Shown: positions 1-4,475 of the stretch, piece after piece | How positions within the stretch are numbered: position 1 is the stretch's first letter | Layout: each line of letters begins with the position of its first letter | From: Candidatus Nanopelagicales bacterium | GTDB taxonomy: Bacteria; Actinomycetota; Actinomycetes; S36-B12 | Assembly: GCA_938091275.1 (NCBI GenBank) | Contig: CALKMY010000068.1 | Location: 1-7,851 of the forward strand | Direction of reading: 5' to 3' | Length of the DNA: 7,851 nt | Notes under the pieces: generated by a model | Database searches by the model: none | What the model was told of the DNA's origin: nothing | Seen by the model: the letters and a program-made list of their open reading frames with translations, nothing else | Translations under genes and position numbers: made by a program

Positions 1-594
1 CGTCCAGCACTGCTGTCGAAAGCTTCTCTCCCCCACCACGAGCGTTTGATCGATGGCATACGCATCAGCATCCACCGACATGGCGATCGACCACGCGAGT
101 TTCTGTCGAACAGCCGGTGGGGCGGCATTCATGTAGCGCCCGAGCATGTTCGACACCCCCGCCTGTTCGGCGATGCTCGGCAAGGCCTCATCGATGTGCT
201 CGTGGGTCATACCCAACAGTCCCCCGACAATGAAAATGTTCTGCCGCACGGTGTAGAACCGCTGCAAGGCGCGCGCCACCTCGATCATCGGAACGATGCG
301 GCGTCCTCGACGCACCTGACCCTCATCTGGTCGGAGCGTTCCGGCGGCGAGTCGAAGAAGAGCCTGCCGGCCCGGCCCCTTAGGCCCGATGATCGCTACC
401 GACTCACCGGGTTGAATGGAAAACGAGACGTTGCGGAGAACCTCTAATTCCTCGCGTCGCACCTCACCCGCGATGCGGCGAAGTCGCTGACGCCGGCCGG
501 CACCCTTGCGGCGACGCCGGCGAGGCATTCGCATGGTCACGCTGTCGAATTCGACGACGGCATCCAGGTCCGCAGTGATGGCAACTCGTGACAT
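1..594 (-). CDS. Degenerate ABC transporter ATP-binding subunit (Wzt/TagH type), C-terminus cut by window edge
   Basis: My translation from ATG at 594 gives 198 residues before the left edge. The frame follows the polysaccharide/teichoic-acid exporter ATPase fold: a basic N-terminal insertion (residues 22-46), a strand leading to Walker A (70-78), LAAGTLRPDEG (82-92), QNIFIVGGLLGM (118-129), and a Walker B/D-loop stretch (178-189). The family normally hydrolyses ATP to drive export of lipid-linked polymer through the adjacent permease. Here the catalytic residues are gone. Walker A reads GPKGPGRQ, so the Lys is R76 and the Ser/Thr is Q77. The position of the usual SSGM signature reads PPAV (159-162). 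Walker B reads AYAIDQ, so the catalytic Glu is Q183. The H-loop lies outside the window. The start is fixed by a strong Shine-Dalgarno and by TGA-G-ATG spacing after the permease. Family assignment is confident. Loss of ATPase activity is inferred, and a canonical partner ATPase would be expected elsewhere. Confidence 0.85.
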   Translation of the reverse strand, partial: MSRVAITADLDAVVEFDSVTMRMPRRRRRKGAGRRQRLRRIAGEVRREELEVLRNVSFSIQPGESVAIIGPKGPGRQALLRLAAGTLRPDEGQVRRGRRIVPMIEVARALQRFYTVRQNIFIVGGLLGMTHEHIDEALPSIAEQAGVSNMLGRYMNAAPPAVRQKLAWSIAMSVDADAYAIDQTLVVGERSFRQQCWT

Positions 595-595
595 C

Positions 596-1369
596 TCAGA
601 CCTCCTTCAAGATTCTCGGTTCCAGCTTTCGGAACACCAGAACGCCGGCGACGAAGATAACCAGGCACAGTGTCAACGAAATTCCGTATCCCGTTGCTGT
701 CGACGCTTCTTCTGGCCACCACCCGATTCGATAGAGACCCAGGACGCCGACCAACGGGTTGAACGACGCAATGAACTGAGCGCTTTCGGGGATATTCGAG
801 ACCGAGTACAACACCGGCGACAGGTAGAACATGGCTCGCAGCACGATCCGAACCAAACGTGCGACGTCCGGGAAGACCACTGCTGCCGCAGCGATGAGCA
901 GTGACAGTCCGTACATCAACAGGAACTGCACAACGATTGCCACCGGGAACATGACGATCCACGGACCGGGAAGGAATCCCGTGAGTGCGATTCCCAGCAA
1001 GATGACCGGCAGAGAGAAGATGAATTCGATGAGTGACACGAGCATCGCTCGCACCACCCACAATTGCGTGGGCAACGTACTTATCCGCAGTTGCGTTCCT
1101 GTTCGGCGCCAGATCCTCGTCGACGCACCGATGCCGGTGCTGAACCACCACCACGGCAAGATCGCGACCGACAAGAAGAGCAGGTAGGGCTGAAGACCCA
1201 ACGCCCGCGCTCCCAGCAGGACCGAGAAGACCAACCACAAGACCAGCGACATGCCCAGGGGCTCGAGAAGCGTCCACAGGTAGCCCAGGCGAAAGCGCGT
1301 GTACTTCTTCTGGAGGTCCCGTAGGACCAACATTCGAAGCACCTGACGGTGCTCCCAGATTGAACGCAC
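596..1369 (-). CDS. ABC-2 type polysaccharide/teichoic acid export permease (TagG/Wzm type)
   Basis: A 257-residue integral membrane protein, close to the 260-290 residues usual for this family. The N-terminal cytoplasmic stretch RDLQKKYTRFRLGYLW (17-32) is the classic amphipathic lead-in of ABC-2 exporters. Hydrophobic segments follow at about 28-53, 62-83, 108-130, 138-160, 172-192 and 227-247, giving six membrane spans. FYLSPVLYS (181-189) and the NP and YR pair (204-214) are typical of the C-terminal family motif. It should move lipid-linked glycopolymer across the cytoplasmic membrane together with the ATPase that follows one base after its stop. The open frame extends far upstream over the divergent gene. 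I chose GTG at 1369 because it gives the family-typical N-terminus and is the last in-frame start before the divergent gene. No Shine-Dalgarno is visible, but a TATCGT hexamer sits 7 nt upstream, suggesting a leaderless message. Confidence 0.9.
   Translation of the reverse strand: MRSIWEHRQVLRMLVLRDLQKKYTRFRLGYLWTLLEPLGMSLVLWLVFSVLLGARALGLQPYLLFLSVAILPWWWFSTGIGASTRIWRRTGTQLRISTLPTQLWVVRAMLVSLIEFIFSLPVILLGIALTGFLPGPWIVMFPVAIVVQFLLMYGLSLLIAAAAVVFPDVARLVRIVLRAMFYLSPVLYSVSNIPESAQFIASFNPLVGVLGLYRIGWWPEEASTATGYGISLTLCLVIFVAGVLVFRKLEPRILKEV
600..608 (-). promoter_or_regulatory. Strong Shine-Dalgarno for the ABC ATPase gene
   Basis: On the minus strand GAAGGAGGT lies 5 nt before the ATG at 594 and inside the last codons of the permease. 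It is close to a perfect match to the 16S rRNA 3' end. It decides the ATPase start and suggests the degenerate ATPase is translated efficiently, which argues against a decaying pseudogene. Confidence 0.8.
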
Positions 1370-1375
1370 GGCGTT

Positions 1376-1382
1376 TACGATA
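1376..1382. promoter_or_regulatory. Candidate bidirectional -10 element between divergent genes
   Basis: Only 21 bp separate the proposed GTG starts at 1369 (minus) and 1391 (plus). In the middle, TACGATA contains TACGAT on the plus strand (1376-1381) and TATCGT on the minus strand (1382-1377). Both fit the TANNNT -10 pattern of actinobacterial sigma-A promoters. The plus hexamer is 9 nt from its GTG and the minus hexamer 7 nt, the spacing seen at leaderless actinobacterial genes. I see no convincing -35 box on either side. A TTGAAC at 1360-1365 is too close (10-bp spacer) to pair with the plus hexamer. Predicted from pattern only. Confidence 0.4.
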
Positions 1383-1390
1383 GGCCAACT

Positions 1391-2659
1391 GTGTCTACCT
1401 CCCCGTCCAGCGACTCTTGGTTGCGCCGCCAGAGCAAGCGCGCCGCGCGTAGTCTTGCCCGCCGGATGCGGAATTTCGGACAAGTCGAGCCGGCTGGTTT
1501 CGACCTCGCGGACGTGCCGAGCGCCGATATCGCCCTGTATTTCCCCGACGGTCCGCCCAAGCTCTATCAACTCACGCAGTGGCTGCCCGTCTTCGAAGGC
1601 AACAACGACGTCACGACGATCGTGATCGTTCGTCAAGTGGACGCATTTAACGCACTTCGCGGCACAACGCCGCTGCGGGTCATCTTGGTTCCCCGGTACG
1701 AGGATCTGATGGCTGTGCTTGATAGGGCGAACTTCGGAGCCGTGGTCTACGTCAACAACGGCTGGACGAATTTTCAAGCGCTGTCCTTCCAGCGCGCCGT
1801 TCACATCCATGTCAATCACGGTGAAAGCGACAAGATCTGCATGGTGAGCAACCAGGCAAAGGCGTACGACAAAGTCTTCGTCGCGGGGCAAGCGGCGATC
1901 GAGCGCCATGAGGCGGCGCTGGCCTGGTTCGATCAGTCGCACTTGGTTCGCGTCGGACGCCCGCAACTCGACCTCGAGGTAAGCCCGGCTCTCCCCCCGA
2001 CCGACCGGACCACCATCACCTACGCACCTACGTGGGAGGGTGAGGACGAAGCCAACAACTACTCCTCCGTCGACGTCTACGGCGTGCAGATCATCCAGGC
2101 AATGGTGGATCACCCTCGATCGCGGATTGTCTACAAACCACACCCCCGGGTGGCGGATTCCGACGATCCGGCGATCCGTTCCCAACACCGAGCCATCGTC
2201 GCCGCTGTCAACCAAGCAGCATCCCACGATCCATCCGCAGGCCACTGCGTTCTCGAAGGCGCCGACATGCTCGCGGTCATTCGCAGTACCGACGTATTGA
2301 TCGCGGATGTTTCCTCGGTCAGCCTCGACTTTCTTTATCTCAAGCCCGGAGCCCCGCTCGTCATCACCGACCGACGCACGGATCGATCCGGCCTTCTCGC
2401 TGAGTCGCCCGTGGCATCGGTGTGTCACGTCGTCGATGCAGACTCCATCGATCAGCTGTCCGACGACCTACGTGCTGTCGTCACCGTCAGTGGCGATGCC
2501 TCGCGCCGCTCCATGCGTGACCACTACTTCGGCGGCCTAGAACCCGGGGAGAGCACACAGCGATTCTGGGCCGAACTGGACTCGGCAATTCGAGAGCACG
2601 ATCAGGCCCTGCAATCATTAAGTCGCATTCGCACCGTGAGCGATGGGACAGCATCATGA
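1391..2659 (+). CDS. CDP-glycerol glycerophosphotransferase family protein (TagB/TagF-like)
   Basis: A 422-residue soluble or peripheral GT-B-like transferase of the Glyphos_transf family, whose members move glycerol- or ribitol-phosphate from a CDP donor onto a wall polymer or linkage unit. Visible motifs are HGESDK (143-148), the subfamily form of the catalytic HGxPxK; YAPTWEG (211-217), the usual strand opening the C-lobe; YKPHPR (248-253) with the second conserved His at 251; and IADVSSVSLDF (304-314), equivalent to the xTDYSS donor-phosphate site, with D306, S308 and S309. The first 30 residues are basic and may form an amphipathic membrane-binding helix, common in these enzymes. GTG at 1391 is the longest start that does not overlap the divergent permease; ATG at 1466 is an alternative. 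The gene overlaps the next by ATGA, so the two products probably act together. Acceptor and the transferred alcohol phosphate cannot be read from sequence. Confidence 0.88.
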   Translation: MSTSPSSDSWLRRQSKRAARSLARRMRNFGQVEPAGFDLADVPSADIALYFPDGPPKLYQLTQWLPVFEGNNDVTTIVIVRQVDAFNALRGTTPLRVILVPRYEDLMAVLDRANFGAVVYVNNGWTNFQALSFQRAVHIHVNHGESDKICMVSNQAKAYDKVFVAGQAAIERHEAALAWFDQSHLVRVGRPQLDLEVSPALPPTDRTTITYAPTWEGEDEANNYSSVDVYGVQIIQAMVDHPRSRIVYKPHPRVADSDDPAIRSQHRAIVAAVNQAASHDPSAGHCVLEGADMLAVIRSTDVLIADVSSVSLDFLYLKPGAPLVITDRRTDRSGLLAESPVASVCHVVDADSIDQLSDDLRAVVTVSGDASRRSMRDHYFGGLEPGESTQRFWAELDSAIREHDQALQSLSRIRTVSDGTAS

Positions 2660-3345
2660 TTCAGGCGGTGATTCTCGCGGCCGGCATGGGGACGCGCCTC
2701 GGACGACCGTTCCCCAAGCCACTCACCCCTTTGAGTGATGGGCGCACGATCATGGAGCAGCAAATCGACAACCTGCGGCAGGTGTTCGGAGCTGATGTGC
2801 GCATCACCACCGTGGTTGGCTTCAAACTCGATCTCATTCTCGAAGCCTTTCCCGATGTCACCTACATCTACAACGAGGCCTACGACCAAACGAACACCAA
2901 TCGCAGCCTGCTGAAGGCTCTCCGACTCTCGACAGAGGGCGGCGTCCTGTGGATGAACGGAGATGTTGTCTTCGATCCACAAGTACTCGAAAAAGTCAGC
3001 GATCTGATGGAAGCGGACACGTCCTTCATCTGCGTCGACACTGCGGCAGTAGGCGACGAGGAGGTCAAGTACACGGTCGATGACGACGGGTACGTCGACG
3101 AACTCTCCAAACAAGTGGTCAACGCACGCGGAGAGGCGGTCGGCATCAACTTCGTCAGTGCCAGCGATAAAACGACTCTCATCGACCGACTATCTGAGTG
3201 CTCTGACGCTGACTATTTCGAGCGCGGCATCGAACTCGCCATCAGCCACGATTCCATGCGTGTCATACCCGTGGATATCGGTGAGTTCTTCGCCGTTGAG
3301 GTCGATTTCGAAGAAGATCTCACCCGCGCCAACGAGTACCTCTAG
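2656..3345 (+). CDS. LicC-like sugar/alcohol-phosphate nucleotidyltransferase (NTP_transf_3)
   Basis: A 229-residue single-domain nucleotidyltransferase. The N-terminal loop LAAGMGTRL (7-15) followed by PKPLTPL (20-26) is the NTP-binding signature of the family, with K21 the expected phosphate-contacting lysine. NRSLLKAL (82-89), MNGDVVFD (100-107, metal ligand D103), GINF (163-166) and the terminal EVDFEEDL (215-222, second metal ligand D217) follow the pattern of LicC-type cytidylyltransferases, which make CDP-choline-like compounds from CTP. Its ATGA overlap with a CDP-alcohol-using transferase suggests it makes that enzyme's donor. That is inference; sugar-1-phosphate or another alcohol phosphate and a different NTP remain possible. 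No TagD-type glycerol-3-phosphate cytidylyltransferase and no kinase lies in the window. The stop codon is shared, as CTAG, with the convergent gene. Confidence 0.85.
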   Translation: MIQAVILAAGMGTRLGRPFPKPLTPLSDGRTIMEQQIDNLRQVFGADVRITTVVGFKLDLILEAFPDVTYIYNEAYDQTNTNRSLLKALRLSTEGGVLWMNGDVVFDPQVLEKVSDLMEADTSFICVDTAAVGDEEVKYTVDDDGYVDELSKQVVNARGEAVGINFVSASDKTTLIDRLSECSDADYFERGIELAISHDSMRVIPVDIGEFFAVEVDFEEDLTRANEYL

Positions 3346-4475
3346 CGCATCGCTCGAGCGATCAGACGCTCCCACCGATCCATAACAAGCGGTAACCGGT
3401 ATTCACTCATCGCGCTTCGGGCGCGAGTTCGCACAGACTCGCGCCACGCATCATCAGTCATCGCTCGATCAAGACATCGCGCGAGGGCTCGAGAGTCCTC
3501 GCGGACAGACAACATTCCCCAATCTCCGATGAGTTGTCGAACACCGCTCGAACAATCGGTGGCAACGACCGGCACTTCATAAGCCTGCGCCTCGGCGATC
3601 ACCAACGGCAGACCTTCGGTCCGAGAGGGGACGACCAAAAGATCAGCGCCGGACAACACGCTCTCTGGGTCGTCGGTTGTTTCCTGCCATACGATCCGGT
3701 CTCCGCCGGCGAGATCAACCGATTGGGCGTGCAGCCGGTCGCGGTCTGGTCCATCGCCCACAATCTGGAGTTTCCATCCCGGGTGCGCATCCGCCACCAG
3801 ACTCCAGGCGTCGATGAGCACGTCGACGCCCTTCTCCGGGGAGAGTCGACCGAGATAGAGCAGCGTTCCCCCGCGATCCGATCGCGTACCGGGCTCTCGC
3901 GGAGTGAGGGATTCCGGCCACACTGCAACGGGATTGGGCATCGTGACAACGTTGTTCAGGCCAGCACGCGTGAAAGCGGCACCGTCCTCGTTCGTCAAGG
4001 CGGTGAATACCGGCACCGTGCGATAGGCGCGAAGGATCCTGCCCAGATCCCGGCCAGAAGCCGCTGCCGCGTAAGCACCGTGGTACTGGCCGACGACGAT
4101 CCAACGATCTCGAACGTCGGGGCTCACCGCGGCGAGGGCGTCCGCGAGAATCTCCATGGCCCACACCTGCGCGGTGATGATGACCGCACGCCCACTTTCC
4201 TGCGCCTTGAGAATGTCCGCCATGCCCGCGACCGCTTCCCTGCGTAACTGAGCACGGATCCTCTCGGTCTGCGTGGACTTCTTGGGCCACGCCTGGGGCA
4301 TCAAAACCCGAGTTTCATACTCGCCACGAAACGGATGGGCCGGCTCGAAGGGGGTAACCCCGACAACGAGGACCTCGTGGCCGCGTGCACCAAACCCGTC
4401 AGCGAGGACTCGCACCACCTTCTGGGCTCCCCCGAGTTCATCGATGTTGTTCGCGCACAAAACGATTCGAGTCAT
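3342..4475 (-). CDS. Glycosyltransferase family 4 (GT-B retaining glycosyltransferase)
   Basis: A 377-residue cytosolic GT4 enzyme that would transfer a sugar from a nucleotide donor to the growing lipid-linked saccharide. The N-lobe begins with the acceptor-side Gly-rich loop DELGGAQKV (12-20). The C-lobe opens at LLYLGRLSPEKGVDVL (205-220), containing the donor-phosphate Arg/Lys pair R210 and K215. VGDGPDRDRL (239-248) and the hallmark EGLPLVIAE (287-295), the E-x7-E element with E287 and E295, are intact. The length is normal and all catalytic landmarks are present, so it looks active. It is the last gene of a coupled minus-strand run: its ATG overlaps the stop of the GT2 fusion upstream (ATGA), and its stop shares CTAG with the convergent nucleotidyltransferase gene. 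Sugar specificity cannot be read. Confidence 0.92.
   Translation of the reverse strand: MTRIVLCANNIDELGGAQKVVRVLADGFGARGHEVLVVGVTPFEPAHPFRGEYETRVLMPQAWPKKSTQTERIRAQLRREAVAGMADILKAQESGRAVIITAQVWAMEILADALAAVSPDVRDRWIVVGQYHGAYAAAASGRDLGRILRAYRTVPVFTALTNEDGAAFTRAGLNNVVTMPNPVAVWPESLTPREPGTRSDRGGTLLYLGRLSPEKGVDVLIDAWSLVADAHPGWKLQIVGDGPDRDRLHAQSVDLAGGDRIVWQETTDDPESVLSGADLLVVPSRTEGLPLVIAEAQAYEVPVVATDCSSGVRQLIGDWGMLSVREDSRALARCLDRAMTDDAWRESVRTRARSAMSEYRLPLVMDRWERLIARAMR
3349..3362. repeat. 14-bp perfect palindrome next to the shared stop codons
   Basis: ATCGCTCGAGCGAT is identical to its reverse complement and lies 4 bp beyond the shared CTAG, within the last codons of the GT4 gene. As a hairpin it would give only a 5-bp stem with a TCGA loop. 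It might be a protein-binding site, a weak part of a termination structure, or chance in Arg/Ala codons. Confidence 0.3.
3420..3445. terminator. Inverted repeat, possible terminator at the convergent junction
   Basis: GGCGCGAGT at 3420-3428 and its exact reverse complement at 3437-3445 flank an 8-nt loop, giving a 9-bp G+C-rich stem. It begins 75 bp past the stop of the plus-strand pair and lies inside the 3' part of the convergent GT4 gene. There is no U-rich tail, though many actinobacterial terminators lack one. Because the convergent genes leave no intergenic space, this is the best nearby place for plus-strand transcription to end. It could equally be a chance consequence of the codons. 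Confidence 0.25.

Noticed and set aside
1466..1468. ATG at 1466 as the start of the glycerophosphotransferase.
   Set aside because: Not excluded, but the residues before it form a basic helix common at the N-terminus of this family, and the TACGAT hexamer is well placed for GTG 1391. Kept only as an alternative.
1370..2428. The permease reading frame stays open for over 1 kb upstream, antisense to the glycerophosphotransferase gene.
   Set aside because: The upstream translation has no membrane or ABC-2 features, and the family-typical N-terminus begins at 1369. Open antisense frames are common in G+C-rich DNA. The plus strand there encodes a clear family protein.
3534..4247. Plus-strand open frame of 237 codons opposite the GT4 gene.
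   Set aside because: Low-complexity, Arg/His-rich translation with no recognisable motif; the minus strand carries intact GT4 motifs over the same stretch.
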